A stretch of DNA of 64,000 bases from Paraescarpia echinospica. Lineage: Eukaryota > Annelida > Polychaeta > Sabellida > Siboglinidae. Positions 42,401 to 52,432 of the stretch are shown piece after piece; position 1 is the stretch's first letter; the number at the start of each line of letters is the position of its first letter. Made by a program: the position numbers and the translations under genes. The stretch spans positions 69,680,048 to 69,744,047 of the forward strand of contig CM034537.1 in the NCBI GenBank assembly GCA_020002185.1, in the 5' to 3' direction. The notes under the pieces are model-generated. The model ran no database searches. It saw only the letters and a list, made by a program, of their open reading frames with translations, and had not been told where the DNA came from.

Positions 42401-44126
42401 TGGCCATAAGAGTGAGTTCAACGTCTTCTTGTGTCTCGTCAACCCCAGCTTGTTATACAATACAAGTTTAATGATATTGCATTATGCCAATTGATAGACG
42501 AACTAGATGCATATGTCGTGGAAGAAATATGCCAATACAACAAGGTATGATCCTTGACAAGTGGTTGCTGCATTATTAGTTTCTTGATACACATAGACAC
42601 TGCCTAAAATATAATGTTAAAGTCACTTTTTGGATATACAATATACACGTATACCAATTTATTAGAGGGATAGTCCGTTTCTTGCGCGAAGTCTCGCAAC
42701 AATGCTCAAGTGTTGAGTGTCCGTGTCGTGTTGTAGGAAGCCGGCAGAGAACACACGACGTTCACGGGTCTCGTGAGAAACCTCAGCAAACGGTGCGCCA
42801 ACGAGATGCAGAAACTCAGGTAGGACTCGGTCGAGTCAACGGCCGCGTTACAACTGGTGCCGTGATCAAATTGTCGTGTTTCTGTTTGAAAATGTATACT
42901 CTTCCTAAAGTTAATATCACACCGTCTGCATCAGTTGACATTTCTACAAAACGTTCAGGTTTAATCGCTGAGCAAATGCTACCTCGTGGATTCAGAACTT
43001 CAGTTGACCTGGGTTCGTCCAATGTTGTCAAAATTGCAGAACTGTCGATTCGAGTATACTGGATCTATACATAATATTAAAAGTAGCGATCGTACACCTG
43101 TTTGTACACATTCGGGTTCTGTGATTTGTGGTAGACTACACGAGTGAGACGGTGTCACACATATATTGTATGTTGATTCGTCCACAGAGCCATATTTCGT
43201 TGGATCACGGTGAAAAACCTCAACCAATTGCATCTGGATGAATCTCACCCTAGCGAATCCCCGTTTGGCCTCCTGCGGGGCATACAGCTGGGCACAGAGA
43301 GTTACCATACTCTCTTCAAGCGGCTGTGTAGGTGCGTCCGTCCATATCTCGCAACCATGGCACTGGCAGTTCGGTTTCAGTCTTCTCCTTGATACAATGA
43401 TGAAAGAGCTAATATTCTTTAATTTAAATTGCATTTTTAGAAATATGATTTGTTAGCAAATATATTGTGTATGGACGAACGTAAACTAATCTTGTGCAGT
43501 CATATATGACAAGCATTGCATAAGGTGTTTGACATGACAAATCATTGCATCTTCATAAAAGGAAACGAGTGTCACTCTCCTGTATCTTTCGCTCCCGTTT
43601 TCCACTCTTCTCCCAGTCCCACAAAGACAAAACAAAGAAAACAATTATTTATAAGCCAAAAGCTTCTGCGTGTGTTGGTTTAGATGGCAAGCAAGTTCAA
43701 TTTTGTTAAATAAAATAAAATTATTTAAAAATATATGTGCAACGAAGAATTGTTGTCAAAATTCTAGGTTAATCGTATGCTGAAAAAACGTGTCTTAAAA
43801 CATTTTTGAATCATAATGTAACCCGCGTCCTCGACTGTTGCACTCGCAGTTATGCCGGCCTCCAGTGCGAGGTGATTGACGGGTACTCCAAAGGCGCCGG
43901 CTACAGGCCGGGCATGCGTCTCCAAGGCAACGCGTTCCGCAACCAATGGACGGCCGTGTGGATCGACGGCGCCTGGCGCTTCATTAACTGCAACTGGGGT
44001 GCGCGTCACGTGACCGGAAGAGCCGGTGTCGCCGAACGTCTTACGTACAAATGCGACGAGTTCTACTTTATCACGGACCCGGCCGAACACATATATCAAC
44101 ACTTCCCCGATAACGACAGCTGGCAG
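34279..44126 (+). CDS. Hillarin/LTD-1-like LIM and transglutaminase-like protein, copy 1
   Basis: Exons: 34279-34586, 39252-39444, 39821-40705, about 40993-41166 (left edge unresolved), 41649-41786, 42238-42411, about 42467-42544 (or from 42449), 42737-42819, 43188-43331 and 43850-44126. Domain order is LIM, Gln-rich coiled coil, charged linker, KY-type transglutaminase-like domain, matching invertebrate hillarin and nematode LTD-1, which associate with the cytoskeleton and septins. The ATG at 34,279 sits in AACATGG. Two donors are GC (AAG-GCAAGT at 40,706 and CAG-GCAAGT at 44,127). Family proteins continue beyond the transglutaminase-like domain; later exons are not seen before the LTR at 44,285, so the 3' end is missing here. 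Exons 2-10 recur 16,628 bp downstream. Confidence 0.87.
35102..38515 (-). CDS. LINE polyprotein: 2A-like, PHD, endonuclease, RT (1,137 aa)
   Basis: Residues 2-16 are hydrophobic and signal-like. Residues 76-83 are DIELNPGP, the exact core of 2A ribosome-skipping peptides, preceded by the hydrophobic stretch YFMLYLLVLAN. A PHD-type zinc finger follows at 90-143 (CGVC, CCDSCNTWFHTQC, WNCLKC). The endonuclease begins at about 210 (INLNCQSLKNKKAEFLSLI, GTESWL, RGGGVF, AGDFNFPGWDW, GISDHDC). RT motifs are YKAQGPDNINPRILKEL, NYRPISLTCIASKLMEHV, VIVMDFSKAFDKVSH, SGVPQGSVLGP and FADDT. The C-terminus ends LQTLQYPMF. No stop or frameshift. 2A-like sequences at the start of LINE ORFs are known in several invertebrates. 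Confidence 0.92.
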   Translation of the reverse strand: MFYLSVVFLMVVFVEIKNSTNDCYATSHEIPVNTSGSISLIKALSINLLHKPRMSRANPKKFPSYFMLYLLVLANDIELNPGPRAPMYPCGVCQKTVTWKQKAICCDSCNTWFHTQCENVRDTIYETMQNTNTSWNCLKCGMPNFSSTLFNYDDIELSENIYQHISQSNDDSIQLPTTPAGLGPPLHTSSPSNQRKQHNYRHTPNTKKPLRIINLNCQSLKNKKAEFLSLIDSSKPDIIIGTESWLSNSILDSEYFPDKFNVYRKDRTDEQRGGGVFIAIHSDLLSEEEFELETDCEIIWAKISIAGCKLLHICAYYRPDVNDEHSIEQFEISLGRVNQKQHLFIAGDFNFPGWDWQNGMLKPNCQNVLLHDKFRNILDDLGLIQIIDKPTRGENTLDLMITNNPTNVNRTEILPGISDHDCCYTELDINPMKHKQKPRNIPLFNKADWDKFRKHMKDVSKNLQNCYEQNSANKLWCMFRDSIVKGTGMYIPSRMARCRDGYPWITPTLKKLMQKRDRMYKCHKHTPKYKHLKQTIQQQLRTAYWNYVNEIVTSTEDSQQKQGYAKRFWTYMKHCRTNHTAISPLKQNGILHSNPKAKAEILNQQFQSVFTDDPSPQVTKLPNPTLPEMPEIEITEAGVLKLLQNLKPYKAQGPDNINPRILKELAVEIAPSLTLIFQKSYATGEVPTDWLKANVSPIFKNGQKYIASNYRPISLTCIASKLMEHVLVSSIMKHAHSHNILYHLQHGFRSQVSCETQLIQFIHDLVTHMQSGMQTDVIVMDFSKAFDKVSHKKLIYKLHHYGIQGKTNSWIRSFLTDRTQRVIIEGEASSEVPVTSGVPQGSVLGPCLFLFYINDIPDNITSTVRLFADDTIMYIALKPKTNTAVLQEDLHKLGKWAITWNMEFNLQKCHVIPVTRNKTVINNQYMLHGQTLETVSQVKYLGITITSDLRWNAHINNICLKANRSLGFLRRNLKVPSIQIKTQAYFTFVRPIVENSCTVWDPYTLTQINKLEMIQRRAARYVLYRHHNTSSVTDMLQTLGWRSLSDRRTDAKLCMMYKIANGLVGIPANQYLIPVNIVTRKQHSLSYLIPHSRCNYHLYSFFPSTIRLWNSLPQYIVNQNSLYAFKSNIQTLQYPMF
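38267..38290 (-). other. 2A-like translational recoding motif (copy 1)
   Basis: Eight codons encode D-I-E-L-N-P-G-P, residues 76-83 of the LINE ORF. In characterised 2A peptides the ribosome skips the Gly-Pro bond, which would release an 82-residue leader and restart with Pro83 ahead of the PHD finger. Confidence 0.85.
38721..39251. other. Hillarin-like intron 1, 3' part
   Basis: No gene. A run of T at about 38,730-38,744 follows the LINE. An imperfect GT/GC-rich stretch lies at about 39,080-39,170. The acceptor of exon 2 ends at 39,251. Confidence 0.5.
39821..40705 (+). CDS. Hillarin-like exon 3, glutamine-rich coiled-coil exon
   Basis: A single 885-bp exon of 295 codons. It opens with GQKSIYEPGWNFNPNTPC, a segment that looks like ordinary linker, then about 255 residues made mostly of Gln with regularly placed Leu, Glu, Arg and Lys (for example QLQDEYQQLQQRKQQQEERL), ending PTSPKSGTLKSYK. 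The heptad-like hydrophobic spacing suggests a long coiled coil. CAG and CAA codons are mixed, so it is not a pure CAG tract. The donor is AAG-GCAAGT, a canonical GC donor. The opposite strand is open in several frames because of the repeat; those ORFs are not genes. Confidence 0.85.
40993..42544 (+). CDS. Hillarin-like exons 4-7, charged helical linker
   Basis: Exon 4 reads MSVFRRKDFERHGVFDAQA and RRLAAEKEKA before a GTACGT donor at 41,167. No good acceptor stands directly before it, and the ATG at 40,993 could be an alternative first codon. Exon 5 (41649-41786) reads LDEYFKSERERRVQQLM and LAAEEEAAVARMVEKHSQE, clearly helical. Exon 6 (42238-42411) is acidic and serine-rich (ENDDGDDGEEGSTEGEEE). 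Exon 7 ends IDELDAYVVEEICQYNK before a GTATGA donor. All join in phase 0. I cannot assign a function to this linker beyond spacing LIM and transglutaminase-like domains. Confidence 0.7.
42737..44126 (+). CDS. Hillarin-like exons 8-10, KY-type transglutaminase-like domain
   Basis: Exon 8 reads FTGLVRNLSKRCANEMQKL, exon 9 RAIFRWITVKNLNQLHLD and FGLLRGIQLGTESYHTLF, exon 10 YAGLQCEVIDGYSKGAGYRP, NQWTAVWIDGAWRFINCNWG and CDEFYFITDPAEHIYQHFP. The fold-level landmarks of transglutaminase-like proteases (A-F-x-W, G-Y-S-K-G, W-x-A-V, W-G) are all there. The positions that hold the catalytic Cys, His and Asp in active relatives read Glu (GTE), Asn (RNQW) and Asn (INCN), so this is probably a non-catalytic binding domain. 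Phases 2 and 2 join correctly (AG+A, AG+T). The last donor is CAG-GCAAGT. Confidence 0.88.
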
Positions 44127-44284
44127 GCAAGTTGTGAGCTCCAGAAAATATATAAGTTGTCAATATAAAGATAACGTTCGAATGGCAGTGTACCACATTC
44201 GTAGTTACTGTTCTTGGTCCTTCGCGAAGTGGAGATTGTTTCACTATGCATCGTGCGTTGTCTATGTAGAAGGATGAAACTTTA

Positions 44285-44434
44285 TGTAAACACAATTCAG
44301 AGGTTCTTTATTAGCATGGCAGACAACTCAAGTCACACAATGTATCCAACTGTCGTGCACGTACTCACGCCGTTACCGTGGCGCCGCCTAGCGACTAACT
44401 AAACAATATAACATTGCAACATCTCCCTTCCTTT
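44285..44434 (-). mobile_element. LTR with polypurine tract (Ty3/gypsy type), copy 1
   Basis: Read on the minus strand, a polypurine tract AAAGGAAGGGAGA (44,434-44,422) is followed at once by TGTTGCAATG, the start of an LTR. The LTR contains GGCGGCGCCACGG and a polyadenylation signal AATAAAG, and could end at TTTACA near 44,285, giving about 137 bp. Layout and position fit the 3' LTR of the minus-strand gypsy pol at 47,938-51,432, with a LINE between them. No target duplication can be checked because the other LTR would be in or beyond the gap. Confidence 0.65.
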
Positions 44435-44818
44435 ACAAAAGTGTAAAACTCCTACATGTAGAACACTATTCTATAATCGCATCTAGAACAGTTCACTAGT
44501 ACCAAATGTTCACTGAGAAATGTTCCTTGAAATAAAGTAATATTTCTAAACACCTGCTTGTGTTTTATCGAAAATTACTGAGAAATACTGTCTGTATTCT
44601 AATGCAAAACAAATTAATACTTCTAACTGCTAGCATTACAGTAATCAACTAAATATCATAGCAAATGACAATGAGATACAAATTACAGATTGAACATAGC
44701 AATGAACATAACAGCAATATTACTATTATTATCGCAATGTTCAATACATGAAAATACACAACAGTCATATTGTATGTGCAATATCGTCACTGATGGTGTG
44801 TAATGACCATAAAAGGGA
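44435..44818. other. Sequence between LTR and LINE, unassigned
   Basis: AT-rich, no ORF of note. It may be the 3' non-coding part of the gypsy element upstream of its polypurine tract. Confidence 0.4.
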
Positions 44819-47800
44819 TTTTTTTTTTTTTTATGCACAACTTTAACAAGATTGCCATCCAGAAAATTACTCTGGATGGCAGGTGGACAAGGAAGCCTTT
44901 TGGCTTATCGAGAGTCCAATACTTTTTATCTACATGTATCCCGCCTTTTTAAGGTGTGTCGATTTTATTTTTAAACATATTCACGCTACTAGCACCAACA
45001 CAATCAGGAGATAATCTGTTCCATTCATTTACAGTCCTTTGTGAGAATGAGAACTTTCTTATATCTAATCTACACTGCTCCTTTACTAATGTAGCTTCAT
45101 GTCCTCTGGTCCTTCTATTTTTCTTAACTGAGAAAAAAATGTTTCTATCAATATTTTCATAACCATTCAATATTTTAAACACTTCTATGTGATCTCCTCT
45201 CAATCTCCTGGTCTCTAATGTTGTTAAACCACATTCTTTTAGGCGTATTTCGTAACTAAGATCCCTCAGATTTTGTATCATTTTAGTCGCTCTCCTCTGT
45301 ACTCTTTCTAGCATATCTATGTCCTTCTTGCGATATGGCCTCCATGCTTGTATACAATATTCTAAATGAGGCCTCACTATTGTTTTGTACAGCGGTACTA
45401 TTAATTCTTTTTTCTTATACGCTATATTTCGCCTAATTAATCCAAGGATTTGATTTCCCTTTGACGCTGCAATTCCGCACTGCTCTGAAACCTTCATATC
45501 AGCACTAATGGTTAACCCCAAGTCCTTTTCTTTTACAGTAGTACTTAGAACAGTACCCCCATTTTATATTTTACCTCTTCATTCCCATGACCTGTGTGGA
45601 GGCATTTACATTTCCCAAAATTGAACAGCATTTGCCACTTTTCAGACCATTTGATCAACCTATCAAGATCATCTTGTAAATGCTGTCTGTCTCCATCACT
45701 TTTAATCCTTCTAAACACTTTTGTATCATCCGCAAATTTTAACACCTTGCTTGTTATATCATCGTCCAAATCGTTGATATATATTAAGAATAATATAGGT
45801 CCTAGTACTGATCCCTGTGGTACCCCACTCAATACCGATTTCCAGTTTGAAGCCTCCCCATCAACTACTACACGTTGTCTTCTGTCATTCAGCCATTTTT
45901 CTATCCAGTTTATTATACCATTTCCTATGCCATGGGCCTTTAGCTTAAGGAGTAATCTTTGATGTGGTACTTTGTCGAAAGCTTTTTGAAAATCTAAATA
46001 GATGATATCTACTGGTGATCCCTCATCTACCCACCTAGTGATGTCTTCCAAAAAACATAACATATTTGTTAAGCATGACCTCGCTTTTAAAAACCCATGT
46101 TGAGATGGGTTTATCAAGTTATGTTTAACAAGAAAATCCACCATGTGATCTTTAATTAGTCTTTCTAATAATTTGCAAATCACTGATGTTAAACTCACTG
46201 GTCTATAGTTCTCCGACTTGTTTCTCGAACCTTTTTTAAATAACGGTATAATGTTTGCCTCTTTCCATTCTAAAGGAACCACTCCCTCTTCTAATGACAA
46301 ATTGAAAACTGTTGCAAGCGGTACGCTAATTTGTTCTACAATTTCCAATAGTAGTTTGGGCGGAATCCCGTCCACTCCAGGTGATTTATTATCCTTCATA
46401 GCCCTTATTTTCTTAGCTACCATTTCCGAGGTTACAACTAACTGTCCTAAATAGTCTGAATCTGCCCCCTTGAACTTAGCCTCTGGTACTGGCAGTGAAC
46501 TAATATCTTCCCTGGTAAACACTGAACTAAAATACTCATTCAGGTCTTCTGCCATTAAGAATCCCTCTGATATTGTATTTCCAGCACTATCTTCTAGAGG
46601 ACCGACCTTATCCTGAACTTTCTGTTTGCTTCGAATATACGCATAAAAACTCTTACTGTCATGTTTTATATTACTAGCTAATTTTTTTTCATAGCTTCTC
46701 TTTGAATTTCTAATTTCAGCTGTAGCTTGATTAAGTGCTTCTTTATAAATGTTGTAGTCTTCATCATTTCCAGTACATCTATATGACTTCCACATCATTT
46801 GTTTATACTTAATTTTTCTAATGGCTTCTTTCGATAAGTGTTTCTTTTTAGACCGTTTCCCTTGTTTTTTGAAAGGTACAAATTTATCGACTATGCACTT
46901 AATTTCACTATTTAAGATATTCCAGCATTCGGTTGCTGTCTTATTCTTCAGTGTGTTATTCCAGTCTATCTTTGCTAAATATTTCCTCATGTCCTTATAC
47001 CTTCCTTTGTGGAAATTTCTCCTATACTGCTTTTTACTATTCCTTTCTGATTTTACTTTGATGGTAAAATGTATCTGGTTGTGATCACTACTCCCCAGTG
47101 GCTCACATATCTTGACATTGTCAACTAATTCTTTCTGTGAGGACAAAACTAAGTCTAACACATTCTCTCCCCTGGTTGGTTCTAGCACATGTTGAGAAAG
47201 GAAACTATCTTGTACTAAAACTAAAAACTTGTGGTCCTCACTCCCCATACTCTGTAGAGATTTCCATTGTATATGCCCATGGTTAAAGTCCCCCATAATA
47301 ATACAGTTCCGTTTGCTTACTTCCCTTATGGCGTTTTGTATTTTTTCATTCTCTTCTATGCTTATGTTTGGACTTCGATAAACTAACCCAACTGTTAACG
47401 TTGAGTTTCCTGTAACTATGTTACACCAAACAGCTTCTTCGCAATCTGCTTCTCTTTCTAATTTTATTTCATAAGCCTGGATAGATTCTTTAATATATAA
47501 AATAACTCCACCTCCCTTTCTTCCTATTCTATCTTTCCTAAACATTACATATCCTGTTAGTCCCAATTCGGCATCTGATATATCAGTGGTGGCCCACGAT
47601 TCGGTTATACCTATTATGTGAGGGTCAATATCTTCTACCATAATGTTTAGTTCACTTCTTTTGTTTACTATGCTCCTTGCATTTAAACAAATGCATTTAT
47701 ATCCTGATTCAGAACAGTTTTACAGGCTGTTCTTTGCCGATTTATTTCTGCTGTCTTTATGTATGCCTCCAGTTTCAGGCTTCTCTGTGAATCCCCCCTG

Positions 47801-47935
47801 CGAATCTAGTTTAAATAGATGCAGCCTGTCCCACTGTCAACAGATTGCAGCAAGTTCTCTGAGAAAACTGCTGCCCCCTTTCCACTTAGATGTAGGCCAT
47901 CTCTCATGTACATATCTTCCCTTCCTAACTTAGAG
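44819..47935 (-). mobile_element. CR1-like LINE, copy 1 (same family as 713-2825)
   Basis: Minus-strand element with a 14-base A tail (T run at 44,819-44,832). ORF2 runs from about 47,700 to 44,940 and ORF1 is cut within its esterase C-terminus (GREDMY, DGLHLSGKG at about 47,870-47,925). The 5' end abuts the end of a gypsy pol at 47,936. Target duplications were not recognisable. Confidence 0.88.
44949..47700 (-). pseudogene. CR1-like LINE ORF2, endonuclease-RT, one frameshift
   Basis: Endonuclease: LNARSIVNKRSELNIM, IGITESW, RKDRIGRKGGGVILY, MGDFNHGHIQW, LGSSDHNQIHF. RT: NKSPGVDGIPPKLLL, NYRPVSLTSVICKLLERL, IIYLDFQKAFDKVPH, SGVPQGSVLGPILFLIYIN and FADDTKVF. The C-terminus reads RPHLEYCIQAWRPYRKKD to NMFKNKID. 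The frame breaks near 45,555-45,561, where this copy has five C in a row and the otherwise equal second copy has six; there the ORF reads through to HLKKAGYM. The break is therefore a one-base homopolymer difference, a polymorphism or a sequencing error. Confidence 0.88.
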
Positions 47936-47937
47936 AG

Positions 47938-50900
47938 TTAGACGTAGTCTCTGAGATGTGCCGGCCTCCTCACTTGTCTTCCACTGCGTCTCTCGATAGT
48001 TGGTGTTGCAGTGATGATAGCAGGATGGTCGTCACTCGGCTTGTCGACGCACTGGCGTACTGGTATTCCGCCTGTCGCCGTGTCAGTCGCGTTGTCTGTC
48101 ACGTCGGCGGCTCGTGGTGCTGTCACGTCCGGGACCGCTGGTGGTGCTGTCGTGCGACGCAGGTGTCTCCGGTTTTGCCTGTACACTGTACCGTAGTCTG
48201 TGACAACATCATACGACCTGATGTTAGCTTGCCGCTGTACTGTCGCTTTCTGCCATCGACTTTTGTACTTCGCTGGCTGCATGCACACGACGTCACCGTC
48301 TTTTAATGACGGCAAGTGCTTTGCGTTTCGGTTGTAGTAGTTAGCTTGCTTCTTGCGTTTGTCATCAAGCTTTTCAACTGTGTTAGTGACTGTTTTCGGC
48401 ATCAGAAGTGCTTTCGCAGTGGGCAGAGTGGTTTTCGTTCTCCTTCCAAACAGTCTTTGTGCAGGCGAACTGTCCATGCCTTCCGTAGGTGTATTTCTGT
48501 AGTTTAAGAGTGCTAGATATGGATCTGTACCCGCTTCTTTTGCCTTGATCATTAATTTCTTGGAGATCTTTACGGCACTTTCCGCTTTTCCATTAGACTG
48601 CGCGTAACCCGGCGAGCTGGTTGTGTGGTCGAAGTGGTATAGTTCTGCAAACTCTTTGAACTCCCGTGAGTTGTATGGTGGACCATTGTCCGACACCACC
48701 TCGTCTGGTATACCGTGCCTCGCAAACTGTTGTTTAAGCTTCGGTATGACCGCTGCCGCCGTCTTGTTCTCTAATCAGTCGATCTCGAAAAAACTGCTGT
48801 TGTAATCTAGTCACTATGTAGTTTCGATCGTTGCATTCGAAGAGATCTGTGCCTACTTTTGCCCATAGGCAATCGGGGACATGATGTGACACGAGAGGTT
48901 CTTTCGTCTGGCAACTTTGGTAAGCTGAGCAAATGTCACACTGCGATATGTAGTCTTTGATCTGCGTTGACATTCCTGGCCAGTATACGCACTCTCGGGC
49001 TCGTCGCATTGTCGCCTCGATGCCCAGGTGTGCTTCGTGTAGTTTCTCGAGTATTTCGCTCCGCTGTGAAGATGGGATGACACATCGACTTCCTCTGAAC
49101 ACGATGCCATCTTGTATTGCGAGCTCGTCACGTATGCCATGATATGCTCTGATCGTTGTTGGTAGGCAACTCTTCTCAGGCCAGCCTTGTAGAATGGCTG
49201 CTTTCAGTGTTTGTAGTGTGTCGTCTGTCTCAGTGTTGTGTTGTATGTCTCCGAGTCTACCGTCTGAGATGGGCAGGTAGTCAGCCATGTGGATCGTCTC
49301 AACTTCCTTTTCCACGGCTTCGCGTAAGTCGTTTCCTTGCATGTATGCTCGACTGAGTGTGTCGGCGATATACATGTGCTGCCCTCTTTTGTAGACGATG
49401 TCGATCTCGTACCGCTGAGCTCGTAACAGCATCCGTTGTAGTTGCTTCGGAGCTGCCTGGAGTGACTTTTTGTTGATCATTTCGAGAGGTTTGTGGTCTG
49501 ATTCAACTCTTATCGGTCTGCCATATGCAGTGGTCGAAACGCTCTAGCCCAAAAATAATCGCGAGCATTTCTTTTTCGATCTGGGCATACCTGCTCTCAG
49601 CATCTGTCAGCGATCTGGAAGCATAGGCAATTGGTTGCTCGTTCTGTAGTATGCACGCTCCAAGACCACTCTCGGACGCATCACACTGCAGAGTGAGTGG
49701 AACGGTCGGGTCGAAGTATCGGAGTACTGGTGTCTCCGACAACATCTGCTTGATCTTCACGACCGCCGCGCCGTGCACCGATTCGTCCCAGAGGAAGTCA
49801 GTGTCGGCTTTGATGAGATCTCGGAGTGGTTGCGTGACATTGGAGATGCCTTTTGCGAACTTCTGTAGGTAGTTGACCACGCCCATGAGGCGCTGCACCG
49901 CCTTCTTGTCGTGTGGTTGAGGCATTTTGAGTATGGCCTCCACCTTCGCTGGATCTACTTTCAGTCCCTCTGCTGTTATGAGATGACCCATGTACGACAC
50001 CTCACTCCGTTTCCAGTGCAGTTTCTCTTTGTTCAGTTTGATGTTCTTTTCGCGACATCGATTCAGTAGCTGCGCCATCTTCATGTCGTGGTCCTCTTCA
50101 GCTTCAGCGGCCGTTTCACCACAACCAGCAACGAGAATGTCGTCAGCTATGATGAACACACCAGGGATCTTCTCTAACGCCTGATGTAACCGTTGCTGAA
50201 AGTACTCTGGCGCTGGCGAGATTCCGAAAGGCATCTTGCAGTACCGGTACCTTCCGTAGGGTGTCTGGAATGTAGTCATGTAACTGGACTGTTCATCCAG
50301 TTCCACGTGCCAGAAACCATTCTTGACATCGCAGACAGTGAACACCTTCGCAGACGCCAGTTCCGGTATGACGTCCTCGATCACTGGTAGCATGTAGTGA
50401 CTGCGCTTTAGAGCTTTGTTGAGCGGTTTCGGATCAATGCAGAGTCTTATTTTTCCGCTTTTCTTTTTCACGATGACCATGCTCGACACCCAGTCAGTTG
50501 GTGTCAACTTCAGCTATCACACCCATTTCTTGTAGGCGCGTTAGCTTGTCCTTCAGCGGATGCTTTAACGCGACCGGTATGCGTCGAGGAGGGAGTATGA
50601 CTGGACTGACTGATTCGTCTATTTTCAGATGTAGTGTGCCCTCCATTTTTCCTTCACCCGTGAACACGTCCCTGTACGACGCGAACATCGACGACTTTGT
50701 CAATGTGTTGTTATCATCGTCAATTTTCAGGATGTTTTGGTGCTGGATTTTTAGTAAGTTCATCTCCTGTGCCGATTGTCAACCGATGATCGGCGTGACC
50801 TCGGCATCTATCACAACAAAGGTCATGTTGTAGCTTGCACCATTCTTTGGGTTTGTTACGCATAGCTCAGAGCTGCCCAACGACGTCATGGTGCTTTTGT

Positions 50901-51432
50901 TGTAGAGTGAGATAATGTTGGCAGACTCCTTGATGGTTGTAGTAGCAGGTAGGTCACCTTTCGAGATAACATTGCAGGTGGCGCCACTATCGATCTGGAA
51001 GCGCAAGCTCCTGTCCGCCAATGTCATCTGTGCGAATATTTTCGACTTGGTTGAAGTGTTGTTTACCACCATGATTTCATTTTCAGAGTCAGTGTCTTTG
51101 TCTAGTAGGTGAACTTTATGCTGCTGTGTGGCCCTCGATTTCTTTCGACACTTTCTGGCGAAGTGATTCATCGATTTGCACAGCTTGCACTCCTTACCCC
51201 AGGCTGGGCATTTCTCTCTCAATCTTTCATGTTTGTAGCCGCAGAATTTGCATTCATACGCCAGTTGTTCTTTTTCAGTTGAGCGTTGTGGCGTAGCGTG
51301 TGCTTTCTTTTTAAACGAGCGCTTTTTCTCTGCAGAGTGGTTGAATGCATGCACTTCATCACTCAACATCGCTTTCAGCTTGGCGACTGTCGACTCGATG
51401 GCTCTGCAGATGTCCAAACACTTAGTTAGAGT
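47938..51432 (-). mobile_element. Ty3/gypsy LTR retrotransposon, gag end and pol, degraded, cut by gap
   Basis: Minus-strand order: zinc knuckles with CKFCGYKHE and CKLCKSMNHFARKC (about 51,260-51,120), aspartic protease DSGAT (about 50,990), RT with YCKMPFGISPAPEYF and a DD motif in IIADDILVAG (about 50,270-50,110), RNase H CDASESGLGACILQ (about 49,690), the H2C2 zinc-binding segment YWPGM...CDICS (about 48,985-48,930), and integrase core pieces DNGPPYNSREF and GKAESAVK. The frame is broken near 50,770, 50,500, 49,510 and 48,790, and a TGA sits at 48,777-48,775, so it cannot make a working polyprotein. No LTR is seen on either end of this block; the right end runs into the N gap. Confidence 0.88.
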
Positions 51433-52432
51433 NNNNNNNNNNNNNNNNNNNNNNNNNNNNNNNNNNNNNNNNNNNNNNNNNNNNNNNNNNNNNNNNNNNN
51501 NNNNNNNNNNNNNNNNNNNNNNNNNNNNNNNNNNNNNNNNNNNNNNNNNNNNNNNNNNNNNNNNNNNNNNNNNNNNNNNNNNNNNNNNNNNNNNNNNNNN
51601 NNNNNNNNNNNNNNNNNNNNNNNNNNNNNNNNNNNNNNNNNNNNNNNNNNNNNNNNNNNNNNNNNNNNNNNNNNNNNNNNNNNNNNNNNNNNNNNNNNNN
51701 NNNNNNNNNNNNNNNNNNNNNNNNNNNNNNNNNNNNNNNNNNNNNNNNNNNNNNNNNNNNNNNNNNNNNNNNNNNNNNNNNNNNNNNNNNNNNNNNNNNN
51801 NNNNNNNNNNNNNNNNNNNNNNNNNNNNNNNNNNNNNNNNNNNNNNNNNNNNNNNNNNNNNNNNNNNNNNNNNNNNNNNNNNNNNNNNNNNNNNNNNNNN
51901 NNNNNNNNNNNNNNNNNNNNNNNNNNNNNNNNNNNNNNNNNNNNNNNNNNNNNNNNNNNNNNNNNNNNNNNNNNNNNNNNNNNNNNNNNNNNNNNNNNNN
52001 NNNNNNNNNNNNNNNNNNNNNNNNNNNNNNNNNNNNNNNNNNNNNNNNNNNNNNNNNNNNNNNNNNNNNNNNNNNNNNNNNNNNNNNNNNNNNNNNNNNN
52101 NNNNNNNNNNNNNNNNNNNNNNNNNNNNNNNNNNNNNNNNNNNNNNNNNNNNNNNNNNNNNNNNNNNNNNNNNNNNNNNNNNNNNNNNNNNNNNNNNNNN
52201 NNNNNNNNNNNNNNNNNNNNNNNNNNNNNNNNNNNNNNNNNNNNNNNNNNNNNNNNNNNNNNNNNNNNNNNNNNNNNNNNNNNNNNNNNNNNNNNNNNNN
52301 NNNNNNNNNNNNNNNNNNNNNNNNNNNNNNNNNNNNNNNNNNNNNNNNNNNNNNNNNNNNNNNNNNNNNNNNNNNNNNNNNNNNNNNNNNNNNNNNNNNN
52401 NNNNNNNNNNNNNNNNNNNNNNNNNNNNNNNN
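51433..52432. other. Assembly gap, exactly 1,000 N
   Basis: A round 1,000-base run of N, which usually marks a scaffold join of unknown real length. Gypsy sequence is on the left; on the right, sequence starts inside the 3' part of the second 2A-PHD LINE copy. Confidence 1.

Noticed and set aside
42682..43074. 130-aa ORF crossing the exon at 42,737
   Set aside because: It reads the exon in the wrong frame; the correct frame joins in phase to the next transglutaminase-like exon.
48777..48805. Idea of programmed frameshifting or stop readthrough in the gypsy integrase
   Set aside because: The frame loss and TGA occur inside the conserved integrase core, with other breaks along pol, so simple decay explains it better.
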